Shown here: positions 6,957-14,959 of the stretch, piece after piece
How the letters are laid out: every line of letters begins with the position of its first letter
Position numbering within the stretch: position 1 is the stretch's first letter
Source: Natrinema pallidum DSM 3751
Lineage (GTDB): Archaea; Halobacteriota; Halobacteria; Halobacteriales; Natrialbaceae
DNA: 39,731 nucleotides
Direction: 5' to 3'
Assembly: GCF_000337615.1 (NCBI RefSeq)
Contig: NZ_AOII01000041.1
Span: 72,858-112,588, forward strand
The notes under the pieces: generated by a model
What the model saw: the letters and a program-made list of their open reading frames with translations, nothing else
Told to the model about the DNA's origin: nothing
Databases searched by the model: none
Made by a program: the position numbers and the translations under genes

Positions 6957-8561
6957 ATGGCACGACACGACCGGACTCTCGTCCACGGACTGCGGATCGG
7001 ATACGTCGACGTGGTGCGGGACTGGCGGACGCTCAAGCGGGACCGCGTCCGACTCGCGTTGCTCGCTGGTGCCGCTCTCTTCGGGACGCTCTATCTCGGA
7101 CTGATGGCGCTGGTCGTCCAGGGTCGAACGGCCGACCTCGCGGCTCGAGCCGAGCCGTCGCTACCGCCGGCGGTGGGTTTGCTCGTGACGCTGCTGTGGC
7201 TGTCGAGTACTCTCATGTTCGGCCAGCGAGCGGCGGTCCGAACGATCGATATCGACGCCCCATCGCTGGTGCTGACCAGCGTTCGACCGAGAGCGGTGAC
7301 GATCGGCGTTCTCTTCGCGGAGTTCCTGCGTGGACTCGCGTTCGTCGTCCTCCCGGTCGGCATCCTCGGTATCGGATTCGCCACCGGTGCCGGGACGCCC
7401 GTTCCGATCCTGACGCTGCCGCTCGTTACCGTCCTCTTTCTGACGAGCAGCGTCTGCGCAGGCATTGCGATCGGTGCCGCGGTCGCCGTCTGGGGTCGCC
7501 GCGCCCGCTGGAAGACCGAGTACGTGGCCGGCGGGCTGGCCCTCTTCGGCGCGCTCGTCGTCGCCGGGGTGATGACACGACTGAGTACGACCCCGGAGCT
7601 GGCCGCTGGGCTGCCGACGAGTTGGTACGGCGACCTCTTCGTCGTCGGGACGCCGATCGCGGCGAGCCAGGCCCGCGCCTTCGGCGCGGTGCTCGGGACG
7701 GTCGCGATCGGCTACGCGGGCGCGACGGTAACCGAGCGGTTCGCAACGCAGCTCTGGCTCGGCGAAGTAGGAGCGGGCGGTAACGATCGAGGAGTCGCGG
7801 CCCCGGGCGAGCGATCACGGCCGTTCCCTCGCCTGCGAGGATGGATCGACCGTCCGACGCGGTACGTCGCGTGGCGATCGCTCCACCGAGTAAAACGCGA
7901 CCCGACCCGTCTCTCGCATCTCGGCCTCCCGCTGCTGGGGGCCGCGTGGTTGCTAGTCGATCTGGCACGGTCGACGACCGGACGGTCCCTGCTTCCGATC
8001 GCCGTCGGCCTCCTCGGGTCGTGGGTCGTCGGGAGCGTCCTGACGCTAAATCCGCTCGGTGACGACGGAGGGGCGTTACCGGCGACGCTGACATCGCCGG
8101 TCGACGGGAGCCAGTTCGTGCGGGGAACCGCACTGACGAGCGCGCTCGTCGGCGTGCCGCTGCTCGTCGCGGCCGGAAGCGCGGTCAGCATCGCGACATC
8201 GGCGCTTCCGCTCGCGCTCGGACTGAGTCTCTGGGTCGGCGTTCACGGAGCGGCCGCCATCGGGATCGCACTCGCCGTCGGCATGCGCTTTCCCCGGTTC
8301 GGCGCGATACGGGTCAGCCGTCGGCGAACCGTGGTCCCGCCGAGTTTGTCGGCGATCGTGATCTACTCGATGACCGTACTGTCGCTCGGACTGATCGGGG
8401 TCGGCGCTCTCGTCGGTCCACGGCTCCTTTTGCACGACGGCGCGGCAGCAACGATCGCTCAGGGCGCGTCGGTACTGGTGTGGCTCTCCCTGGAAGGTGG
8501 AATCGGATACGGCTGTTATCGAGCGGCGGTACGGCGGTTCGATCGATATACGCTCGAGTGA
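6957..8561 (+). CDS. Large polytopic membrane protein, ABC-2-permease-like, without a cognate ATPase
   Basis: A 534-residue hydrophobic protein with about ten to twelve membrane segments and a polar central loop near residues 265-300. The arrangement suggests two permease-like halves in one chain. The N-terminus (DWRTLKRDRVRLALLAGAALFGTLYLG) and an early cytoplasmic segment (RAAVRTIDIDAPSLVLTSVRP) resemble haloarchaeal ABC-2-like permeases, in which such a segment contacts an ATPase. No ATPase gene is adjacent, so either it pairs with one elsewhere or it is a stand-alone membrane protein. ATG at 6957 is 12 bp after the small membrane gene and is preceded directly by GAGGA. Substrate and role are unknown. 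Confidence 0.7.
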   Translation: MARHDRTLVHGLRIGYVDVVRDWRTLKRDRVRLALLAGAALFGTLYLGLMALVVQGRTADLAARAEPSLPPAVGLLVTLLWLSSTLMFGQRAAVRTIDIDAPSLVLTSVRPRAVTIGVLFAEFLRGLAFVVLPVGILGIGFATGAGTPVPILTLPLVTVLFLTSSVCAGIAIGAAVAVWGRRARWKTEYVAGGLALFGALVVAGVMTRLSTTPELAAGLPTSWYGDLFVVGTPIAASQARAFGAVLGTVAIGYAGATVTERFATQLWLGEVGAGGNDRGVAAPGERSRPFPRLRGWIDRPTRYVAWRSLHRVKRDPTRLSHLGLPLLGAAWLLVDLARSTTGRSLLPIAVGLLGSWVVGSVLTLNPLGDDGGALPATLTSPVDGSQFVRGTALTSALVGVPLLVAAGSAVSIATSALPLALGLSLWVGVHGAAAIGIALAVGMRFPRFGAIRVSRRRTVVPPSLSAIVIYSMTVLSLGLIGVGALVGPRLLLHDGAAATIAQGASVLVWLSLEGGIGYGCYRAAVRRFDRYTLE

Positions 8562-8568
8562 GCGGTGA

Positions 8569-8781
8569 CTACAGTTCCCGGCGGAGCGTGCCGGCGAGGT
8601 CGAAGTAAAACGAGAGGACGGCACACCCGAGCAGAACGACGATCGAACCGAGGTAGAGTTCGAGCCCGAGCGTCTCGAGCATCCAGTCCGGGTCGAGAAA
8701 GCCGGTTGCGATCACCAGTGTACAGACGGCTGCGATACCGGTGACGAGGACCGCGACCGGGAGCGATGTCTGCCGATTCAT
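8569..8781 (-). CDS. Small two-helix membrane protein, hypothetical
   Basis: A 70-residue protein starting MNRQTSLPVAV with two transmembrane segments (about residues 7-25 and 40-60) and a short basic tail. The frame stays open upstream as far as 9144, but that extension is antisense to a gene remnant on the plus strand. An AT-rich TATA element (8806-8818) sits about 30 bp upstream of the ATG at 8781, so I take 8781 as the start. Family unknown. It converges with the large membrane protein, leaving 7 bp between stop codons. Confidence 0.65.
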   Translation of the reverse strand: MNRQTSLPVAVLVTGIAAVCTLVIATGFLDPDWMLETLGLELYLGSIVVLLGCAVLSFYFDLAGTLRREL

Positions 8782-8805
8782 ACCCGAATATCTATTGCTA
8801 GAGAT

Positions 8806-8818
8806 GATTAATTTAATG
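8806..8818 (-). promoter_or_regulatory. TATA region for the 70-residue membrane protein gene
   Basis: The minus strand reads CATTAAATTAATC, centred about 30 bp upstream of the ATG at 8781. It is the most AT-rich stretch locally and fixes the start choice. Confidence 0.5.
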
Positions 8819-8841
8819 GGTTTTATCCAATCCGATCCGAT

Positions 8842-9060
8842 TCCGACAGCATCGTTGCCGGCTACGCCCGGGGAGAGAACTTCGCTCGAGAGGTCGTCCA
8901 ATACGATCTCGAGAACCTGACGGACGCCGCCGAGGCCAGCATCGTCATCGGTCGCAATCCCGACAGCGGTGAGATCGAAGTCGCCAATCTCGATTACTAC
9001 TACGAAACCGACGACGGTGTCCTCGACGAGGTGCACCGGTTCGAGCCCACGAACGGACCA
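8842..9060 (+). pseudogene. Remnant of a plus-strand gene (no start, no conserved end)
   Basis: In one plus-strand frame this stretch reads like real haloarchaeal protein: acidic, G/C third positions, with blocks such as AREVVQYDLENLTDAAEAS and IEVANLDYYYETDDGVLDE. There is no usable start: the frame begins after TAA at 8809-8811 with no ATG or GTG near a promoter. After about 9060 the sequence turns into basic, non-coding-like residues. The opposite frame shows the Val/Gly-rich pattern of antisense to a coding region. I read this as a decayed internal fragment of a larger gene. Family not recognised. Confidence 0.45.
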
Positions 9061-9151
9061 GAAACTGCGTCCAACAACCCTCCGTTCCGGAACGAACGAC
9101 GTGATGCGGACGGCTGTCCGGTAGCGGGACGGATCAGTCACCACGTCCCGG

Positions 9152-10273
9152 TCAGTCGTCGACGGCCTGCGAACTCGAGTCCTCGAACGTCGTCTCGGTA
9201 TCGGCAGCCGCGTTTGGCGGCTCCTGGTCGTCGGCTTCGACGAGTTCGGTAAACGTCGTGTCGCCGTTGACTTCGTCGGCGAGCAGGTCGACGGCTTCGA
9301 CGAAGACCGCGACGATCAGCGGCCCGACGACGATGCCGATCGGGCCGAGCGTGAAGAGCCCGCCGGTAAAGCCGACGAAGTAGAGGCTGCCGGGTAGGCC
9401 GGCCGACCGGCGGGAGAGCCGCGGTCGGACGGCGAGGTCGGGCAGCCAGGCCACGAATACGAGCCCCAAAACGCCGATCAGGGTCGCCGCGACGAGGTCG
9501 CCGACCGCGACGTGGTAGAGCGTGATAGGGGCGATGAGCATACTCGGACCGATGATGGGGACGAACTGTAAGACGGCGGCCATGATCGAAAGCGTCAGTG
9601 CAGCCTCGTAGCCGAGGAGTCGGAACAGTGGGTACGCGACGAGAAGCGTCGCGATCGAGGTCGCGACCTGCAGGACGTAAATCGCGTACAGCGTCTCGCG
9701 GGCCCGTTTGGTGAGCGCGTAGACGACATCACGATAGCCGTAGGGAATCGGCGCGACGGCGGCTCGACCCGCTTCGTCACCCTTGAGCAGGAGGCCGAAC
9801 ATGAGAACGATAAACAGCGCGAACTTGATCCCGAGCACCGGCAGCGCCAGCGCGAACGAGGTCGCGGCGTCGCTGAGATAGTCGACCGAAAGCGCCTGTA
9901 TCTCCCCGGCTTCGACGGTGTACGTCGCCTCGAGCACCGTCACGGAGAACTCCGGAGGGAGGGCCTTGACGGCGTCGAGCACCTGCTCGATGCGGAAATA
10001 CAGCGCGACGACGATCGGTGCGAAGACCGCGATAGCGGCGACGAAGCCGACGACGGTCGCCGCGAGCGCGCCGGTCCACTCGGAGAGGCCGCGCCTGACG
10101 AGCCAGCCTTGAACGGGCAGAAGGACGTAGGCGACGGTGAGCGCAAAGAGGATCGTCCCGAGAACGTCGAGCAGGATACCGCCCGTGAGGACGCCGAGGG
10201 CGACGACGATTCCAGCGAGGACGTATCGTCGCCGGCCGTTCGAACTCGCCGGTCCGGTCGATGATCCTGTCAC
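9152..10273 (-). CDS. AI-2E family transporter (PerM-like permease)
   Basis: A 373-residue polytopic protein of the AI-2E/PerM family. It has hydrophobic helices near the N-terminus, a soluble segment rich in Glu/Asp between helices 3 and 4, and C-terminal helices including LLVAYPLFRLLGYEAALTLSIM and the family-like VPIIGPSMLIAPITL block. A polar tail of about 45 residues follows. Families of this kind move small solutes or ions, and several are Na+/H+ antiporters; the substrate here cannot be read from sequence. The frame is open far upstream, but only as antisense of the thiamine genes. I chose GTG at 10273 because a TATA element (plus strand ACAATAAAGT) is centred 25 bp upstream; GTG 10288 is the alternative. 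Confidence 0.85.
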   Translation of the reverse strand: MTGSSTGPASSNGRRRYVLAGIVVALGVLTGGILLDVLGTILFALTVAYVLLPVQGWLVRRGLSEWTGALAATVVGFVAAIAVFAPIVVALYFRIEQVLDAVKALPPEFSVTVLEATYTVEAGEIQALSVDYLSDAATSFALALPVLGIKFALFIVLMFGLLLKGDEAGRAAVAPIPYGYRDVVYALTKRARETLYAIYVLQVATSIATLLVAYPLFRLLGYEAALTLSIMAAVLQFVPIIGPSMLIAPITLYHVAVGDLVAATLIGVLGLVFVAWLPDLAVRPRLSRRSAGLPGSLYFVGFTGGLFTLGPIGIVVGPLIVAVFVEAVDLLADEVNGDTTFTELVEADDQEPPNAAADTETTFEDSSSQAVDD

Positions 10274-10292
10274 AGCGGTGCGTCTCACCCGG

Positions 10293-10302
10293 ACAATAAA
10301 GT
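10293..10302 (-). promoter_or_regulatory. TATA box for the AI-2E family gene
   Basis: The minus strand reads ACTTTATTGT, centred 25 bp before GTG 10273. It sits 50 bp from the divergent thiamine promoter. Confidence 0.45.
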
Positions 10303-10350
10303 CTTTCGGCTCTGACGGCGGTGCTGGAACGAAACGATGCCGATCACGGG

Positions 10351-10360
10351 CCTTAAGACT
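10351..10360 (+). promoter_or_regulatory. TATA box for the thiamine ABC importer operon
   Basis: CCTTAAGACT is centred about 27 bp before the ATG at 10382, consistent with a leaderless transcript. I saw no TPP riboswitch fold; the leader is too short for one. Confidence 0.5.
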
Positions 10361-10381
10361 ACCCAGTGCAACCACCCGGTA

Positions 10382-11461
10382 ATGAGACGACGAACGTTCG
10401 TTGGCGCAGTCGGTGGGGGTGCAGTCGCCGGCGTCGCAGGCTGTCTGACACGCGACAGTACGTCGGGAGGCAGCGACGGCGATACGCTTCGCATTGCGAC
10501 CTACCCCTCGATGGTCGAAGAGGGGGACCCCGCCGGCGTGTGGCTCAAGGAAGCGTTCGAGTCGGCGTATCCCGAAGCCGAGATCTCCTGGACGGTGCCC
10601 GAAAACGGCATCAACACCTACATCCAACGGGCGCGACAGGACACCGTCGACGCGGACGTGTACTTCGGTCTCAACATCGACGAACTCGTCCGTGTCGACG
10701 ACAGTCTCGACGGGCAACTGTTCCGATCGCTCGAGCGGGACCGGATCGAGGGCGTCGATCGGCTCCGGGACGATCTCACGTTCGGCGATCCAAACGGCCG
10801 CGTGCTCCCGTACGATACGGGCTACATCAGCCTCGTGTACGACGAGAGCGTCGTCGCCCCGCCGGAATCGCTCGATGCGTTGCTCGGTGCCGAGTACGAG
10901 GACACCCTGATCACCCAGAACGCCCAGTCGTCCGATCCGGGGCTGGCGTTCCTGCTCTGGACCATCGCGGAGTACGGGGCCGACGGCTACCTCGAGTACT
11001 GGCGCGCGCTTCGGGACAACGGCGTACAGATCCTCGACGGGTGGAGCGAGTCGTACTTCGGATCGTACACCGAGGAGGAGCGGCCGATGATCGTCTCCTA
11101 CTCGACCGATCAGGTGTTCCACGCGACGGGCGATGAGCCCGACCTCACCAGACATCAGATCGCGTTTCCGAACGGGCAAGGGTACGAGAATCCGGAGGGA
11201 ATGGCGATCTTCGCCGACAGTGACAAGGCGGACCTCGCCGCCGATTTCATGGCGTTCGTGCTCTCGAGCGAGGCGCAGGCCGAGATCGCGCAGCGAAACG
11301 TCCAGTTCCCCGCCGTCGCCGACGACCACGTCGACCTCGACGAGAGCTTCAGCCAGTACGCTCACGCACCCGCAGAGCCGGTTACGTTTACGTACGACGA
11401 CCTTCGGGGCACCCTCAACGGCTGGATCGAGGACTGGGCGCGCGAATTCGCCAGCCAGTAG
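10382..11461 (+). CDS. thiB: Thiamine ABC transporter substrate-binding lipoprotein
   Basis: Extracellular thiamine (or thiamine phosphate) binding subunit. The 359-residue precursor starts MRRRTFVGAVGGGAVAGVAGC: a twin-arginine signal with a lipobox (VAGC), so it is exported by Tat and lipid-anchored, as usual in haloarchaea. Blocks match bacterial TbpA/ThiB along the whole chain: ADVYFGLNIDEL (TbpA has ADVVLGLDNNLL), VLPYDTGYISLVYD (VPFDYGYFAFVYD), SSDPGLAFLLW (TSTPGLGLLLW), DGWSESY (KGWSEAY) and a C-terminal WIEDWAREFA (WISEWQRAVS). It is first in an operon with permease and ATPase. The comparison is from memory of E. coli TbpA. Confidence 0.88.
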   Translation: MRRRTFVGAVGGGAVAGVAGCLTRDSTSGGSDGDTLRIATYPSMVEEGDPAGVWLKEAFESAYPEAEISWTVPENGINTYIQRARQDTVDADVYFGLNIDELVRVDDSLDGQLFRSLERDRIEGVDRLRDDLTFGDPNGRVLPYDTGYISLVYDESVVAPPESLDALLGAEYEDTLITQNAQSSDPGLAFLLWTIAEYGADGYLEYWRALRDNGVQILDGWSESYFGSYTEEERPMIVSYSTDQVFHATGDEPDLTRHQIAFPNGQGYENPEGMAIFADSDKADLAADFMAFVLSSEAQAEIAQRNVQFPAVADDHVDLDESFSQYAHAPAEPVTFTYDDLRGTLNGWIEDWAREFASQ

Positions 11462-11465
11462 GCTC

Positions 11466-13379
11466 GTGTCTCGACCGAACCGGTCCGAGCGGGGAGCCCG
11501 GCTGCGACGGCGATCGGCCGACGTTCGCCGCTGGCTCGAGCGCCGCGCGCTCGCGTTGACGACGCTCGTCACGGCCGGCGTCCTCGCCGTCATGCTCTAC
11601 CTGCCGGTCGGCGTCGTCTTCGGTGAGGCGGTGATCGACGACGGCGCGGCGACGCTCGCGTTCTTCCGTGCGGTCCTCACCGATCCGTTCTACGTCGGCG
11701 TCCTCGCGGACGTCTTCGCGGAGCCGCTGGCAGTGAAAACGCACCTCGAGTCGCTGGTCGGCTGGCTCGGGGCGATTTCGGTGGCCGTGTCGTTCGAGTC
11801 CCCGCTGCCCGGCGTTTCGCTGCCGGTCCCGTGGCTCGCTCTCGAGGTGCCGCCGATCCGAAAGGGACTGTTCGGCTTTACCGCGTATCAGGCCGCGCTG
11901 TCGACGATCGCGAGCGTCGCGCTTGGACTGCCCGCCGCCTACGTCCTCGCGAACTACGAGTTCCGGGGCCGGCGAACGCTACGTTCGCTGACGATCCTCC
12001 CGTTCGTGCTGCCGGGAATCATGGTCGCCGTGGGGTTCTACGCGATGTTCGGCCGGGCGGGCACGCTCAACCAGGGACTCGCTCTCGTCGGACTGGGACC
12101 GATCCCGTTCATCGAGTGGAACCCGCTCGCCATCGTGATCGTCGCCCACGCGTTCTACAACGCGCCGCTGGTCGCTCGCGTGACCGTCGCCGCCTGGGAA
12201 TCCGTCGACGCCCGAAGCGTCGAAACCGCACGCAGTCTCGGGGCGAGTCCCCGTCGCGCGTTCCGCGATGTGGTCGTTCCGCAGCTCCTGCCGGCTATCC
12301 TGACGGGCGCGTTGCTGACGTTTATTTTCACCTTCATGACCTTCCCCATCGTGCTCGCGCTGGGCGGGCTCCAACTCGCGACCGTCGAAGTCTGGATCTA
12401 CGATCGGGTCCGCCGGCTCGCGTACTCCGAGGCGGCGACGCTGGCCGTCCTCGAGACGCTCCTCTCGCTTGCCCTGACCTACACCTACCTGCGGTACGAG
12501 TCCGCCCAGTCCGGCCTGGCTCGAGCGGCGACCGCACCGTCCCGAACGCCGCTGTTCCCGGACCGTCGGACGGCACTGTCGCCGCGGCGGCTGGCGATCG
12601 TCGGTTACGGGCTCGTCACCCTCGTCGTCTTTGTCGGCCCGCTGGCGAGTCTCGTCGTCGGGAGCGTGACCGACGGGAGCGGGTTCACGCTGGCTCACTA
12701 CGCGTTCCTGCTCGAGCGCCAGCTCGAAGGGGCGTCGTACCAGACGTTACCGTGGGTCGCGATCCGGAACTCGCTGCTGTTCGGCGTCGCAACGTTGGCC
12801 GTCGCCGTCCCGATGGGCGTCGTCGTCTCGGTCGTGACGGTCCGGGCCGGTCGCGGCGGCACGATCGTCGATACGCTGGCGATGCTCCCGCTGGCGGTCA
12901 GCGGCGTCGTGTTCGGGATCGGGCTGTTACGTGGCTTGGTCTTCGGCGTTTCGCTGCCCGGCGGCTGGCAGTTTCGGGTGACGGGCGGGGTCGCGATCGT
13001 TGCCGCTCATGCGGTCGCGGCGTACCCCTTCGTCACGCGCAACGTCTCGCCGCTCCTGTCGACGCTCGATCCGGCACTGGTCGAGTCCGCGCGTGCGCTC
13101 GGGGCTTCCCGGTATCGCGCCCTCCGAGACGTGGAGTTGCCGCTGGTGGCCAGCGGGATCGTCGCCGGCGCAGCCTTCGCGTTCGCCATCTCGATCGGCG
13201 AGTTCTCTTCGACGGTGCTATTGGCCAGCGGAAGCCAGACCTACACCATGCCCGTTGCCGTCGAGCGCTATCTCGGCCGCCGCTCCGGGCCCGCGGTCGC
13301 CATGGGAACCGTGCTGTTGGTCGTCACGGCCGCGAGTTTCGTCGTCGTCGACCGCGTCGGCGGGAGGTTCGAGCGATGA
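11466..13379 (+). CDS. thiP: Thiamine ABC transporter permease, two fused domains
   Basis: Membrane subunit of the thiamine importer. It has 637 residues with two homologous binding-protein-dependent permease halves, about twelve helices in all, as in bacterial ThiP. Each half carries an EAA loop that docks to the ATPase: ARSVETARSLGASPRRAFRD in the first, ALVESARALGASRYRALRD in the second. An insert of about 100 residues after the first helix is longer than in E. coli ThiP. The frame is open upstream through thiB, but I chose GTG at 11466, 4 bp after the thiB stop. Its end overlaps the ATPase start (ATGA, 13376-13379). Gene order matches tbpA-thiP-thiQ. Confidence 0.87.
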   Translation: MSRPNRSERGARLRRRSADVRRWLERRALALTTLVTAGVLAVMLYLPVGVVFGEAVIDDGAATLAFFRAVLTDPFYVGVLADVFAEPLAVKTHLESLVGWLGAISVAVSFESPLPGVSLPVPWLALEVPPIRKGLFGFTAYQAALSTIASVALGLPAAYVLANYEFRGRRTLRSLTILPFVLPGIMVAVGFYAMFGRAGTLNQGLALVGLGPIPFIEWNPLAIVIVAHAFYNAPLVARVTVAAWESVDARSVETARSLGASPRRAFRDVVVPQLLPAILTGALLTFIFTFMTFPIVLALGGLQLATVEVWIYDRVRRLAYSEAATLAVLETLLSLALTYTYLRYESAQSGLARAATAPSRTPLFPDRRTALSPRRLAIVGYGLVTLVVFVGPLASLVVGSVTDGSGFTLAHYAFLLERQLEGASYQTLPWVAIRNSLLFGVATLAVAVPMGVVVSVVTVRAGRGGTIVDTLAMLPLAVSGVVFGIGLLRGLVFGVSLPGGWQFRVTGGVAIVAAHAVAAYPFVTRNVSPLLSTLDPALVESARALGASRYRALRDVELPLVASGIVAGAAFAFAISIGEFSSTVLLASGSQTYTMPVAVERYLGRRSGPAVAMGTVLLVVTAASFVVVDRVGGRFER

Positions 13380-14431
13380 CCGAACTCCGTCTCGAGGGCG
13401 TCTCGAAAGTCTACGGGGCGAACGGAACCGGGACCAGCGCGCTCGAGGGCGTCGACATCACCGTTCGCGACGGCGAGTTTTTCACCCTGGTCGGCCCCTC
13501 CGGCTGCGGCAAGACCACGACGCTGCGGACGATCGCCGGCTTCGAAGCACCGACCGACGGAACCATCCGTTTCGACGGACGGGAGATGGGCGATGTCCCG
13601 CCCGAACGGCGGGATGTCGGCGTCGTCTTCCAGAGCTACGCCCTGTTCCCCCACATGAGCGTCGCCGAGAACGTCGGCTACGGCCTCCGATTTCGGGAGC
13701 CACCGGACGGCGTGACAGTCGACGACCGCGTCGCCGACCTGCTCGAACTGGTCGATCTCGAGGGGATGGGCGACCGCGACCCGGATCAGCTGTCCGGGGG
13801 ACAGCGACAGCGGGTGGCACTGGCACGGGCGCTCGCGCCGGCACCGGACCTGCTCTTGCTCGACGAGCCGATGAGCGCGCTCGACGCACAGCTTCGGGAG
13901 TCACTGCGTCGCCAGGTCAGCCGGATTCAGTCCGAGCTCGGAATCACGACCGTCTACGTCACCCACGACCAGGCGGAGGCGCTGGCGATCTCCGATCGAG
14001 TCGCGGTCATGAACGGAGGACGGATCGAACAGGTCGGCCGGCCACAGGAGGTCTATCGGGAGCCCGCGACGCGGTTCGTCGCCGAGTTCGTCGGCGACAA
14101 CAACGTTTTCGAGGGCGACGTACGGGGCCGGAACGGCGAGTACTCCCGGATAGCTATCGACGGCGAGACGTTCTCGCTGCCGTCGATCCCCGACGGAGCC
14201 GATCGTGTCACCTTCTGCGTGCGGCCGGGAGCGCTCTCGCAGGCTGCCGATCACAACCGGCTGCCGGTGACCGTCGAAACCAGCGAGTTCCTCGGGGAAA
14301 CCGTCCGGGTCAACGGCCGATGGAACGGGCGCAGGGTCGTCCTGCAGCTTCCGGCCGTCCCCGAGAGCGCCGAGCTCACCGTCGGGTTCGCGCCCGACGA
14401 CGCACACGTCATCGACCTCGACCGGGACTGA
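13376..14431 (+). CDS. thiQ: Thiamine ABC transporter ATPase
   Basis: Energises the thiamine importer. It has 351 residues. Walker A GPSGCGKTT lies at about 39-47, the Q-loop at VVFQSYALFPHMS, the signature at LSGGQRQR, Walker B at LLLLDEPMSALD, and the switch His at YVTHDQAEA. After the ATPase core a C-terminal TOBE-like domain of about 110 residues follows, as in CUT1/iron/putrescine-type importers. It is therefore longer than E. coli ThiQ (about 230 residues) and closer to PotA/FbpC. The thiamine assignment rests on the operon and the binding protein. The start is set by the 4-bp overlap with thiP. Confidence 0.87.
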   Translation: MTELRLEGVSKVYGANGTGTSALEGVDITVRDGEFFTLVGPSGCGKTTTLRTIAGFEAPTDGTIRFDGREMGDVPPERRDVGVVFQSYALFPHMSVAENVGYGLRFREPPDGVTVDDRVADLLELVDLEGMGDRDPDQLSGGQRQRVALARALAPAPDLLLLDEPMSALDAQLRESLRRQVSRIQSELGITTVYVTHDQAEALAISDRVAVMNGGRIEQVGRPQEVYREPATRFVAEFVGDNNVFEGDVRGRNGEYSRIAIDGETFSLPSIPDGADRVTFCVRPGALSQAADHNRLPVTVETSEFLGETVRVNGRWNGRRVVLQLPAVPESAELTVGFAPDDAHVIDLDRD

Positions 14432-14514
14432 TTCGGATCCCGCCTACCGGGGCCGCTCGGCATGCCGGAACACGCAGGTGATTTCTTTTCCCGACGGCAC
14501 TGGTAGCATTCCAC

Positions 14515-14826
14515 ATGCAGATCACACGACAGCTCCGGATCGACGTCGGGCGGCGGGAGGTCGACGTCGGTACCGAAACGACCGTCCGGGTGCGCGACGA
14601 CCGGCGACAGCCCGTCGAGGGAGCCATCGTTTCGACGGAGACGAAATCGACGCGAACCGACGAACGCGGGCTGTGTAAACTGCAGTTCGGATCGCCGGGG
14701 TTCTGGAAACTCACCGCCGCGAAATCCCCGACCGACCGCGTGGCGTACAAGCCCGCGTCGACGCTCGTTCGGGTCGTCCCGAACGCGGCCGCGCTTCGGC
14801 CGTATCGTCCGATCGGCTCCCGGTAA
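14515..14826 (+). CDS. Small carboxypeptidase-regulatory-like (beta-sandwich) protein
   Basis: A 103-residue protein. The pattern VDVGTETTVRVRDDRRQPVEGAIVSTETKSTRTDERGLCKLQF resembles a single carboxypeptidase regulatory-like or bacterial Ig-like module (modifiable surface strands, then TDERG turn). No signal peptide or membrane helix is visible, so it is probably cytoplasmic or membrane-peripheral. Function is unknown; similar small proteins are scattered in haloarchaea. A weak T-rich promoter element (14482-14490) is about 29 bp before the ATG. It follows the thiamine operon by 83 bp and could be read through from it. Confidence 0.7.
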   Translation: MQITRQLRIDVGRREVDVGTETTVRVRDDRRQPVEGAIVSTETKSTRTDERGLCKLQFGSPGFWKLTAAKSPTDRVAYKPASTLVRVVPNAAALRPYRPIGSR

Positions 14827-14840
14827 CGCCATGTGATGGG

Positions 14841-14954
14841 ATGGTACAGGTTATCTCGGCCGCCGCGTGGAAGACCGTGACGGACACCAAAGAGAGTCGG
14901 GACGAGCAGGCCGGCGACGAGTCCGACGAAAAGCAGACGACGGGAGCGGAGTAG
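14841..14954 (+). CDS. Possible 37-residue acidic small protein
   Basis: ATG 14841 to TAG 14954, 15 bp after the preceding gene. The peptide begins MVQVISAAAWKTVTDTKES and continues as an acidic Asp/Glu/Gln tail, with G/C-rich third positions like real haloarchaeal genes. It fills the space between two convergent genes. It could be a true small protein co-transcribed with the upstream gene or the leftover end of a lost gene. No promoter of its own was found. Confidence 0.3.
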   Translation: MVQVISAAAWKTVTDTKESRDEQAGDESDEKQTTGAE

Positions 14955-14959
14955 CGTCG

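Noticed and set aside
9035-9060. GGTTCGAGCCC resembling a tRNA T-arm
   Set aside because: No acceptor, D-arm or anticodon stem can be built around it, and it lies in the coding-like remnant.
10303-10381. TPP riboswitch upstream of the thiamine importer
   Set aside because: The leader predicted from the TATA position is near zero, and no THI-box sequence is visible.
9152-11593. Very long leftward frame of 813 codons that would extend the AI-2E gene across the thiamine genes
   Set aside because: Its upstream two-thirds is antisense to thiB, and haloarchaeal GC3 bias removes stops in that frame. The TATA at 10293-10302 sets the true start near 10273.
11831-13375. Rightward frame in which thiQ would be 866 residues, and the thiP frame extended back into thiB
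   Set aside because: The extensions are Arg-rich out-of-frame translations of thiP and thiB; tight overlaps (ATGA) and family N-termini give the real starts.
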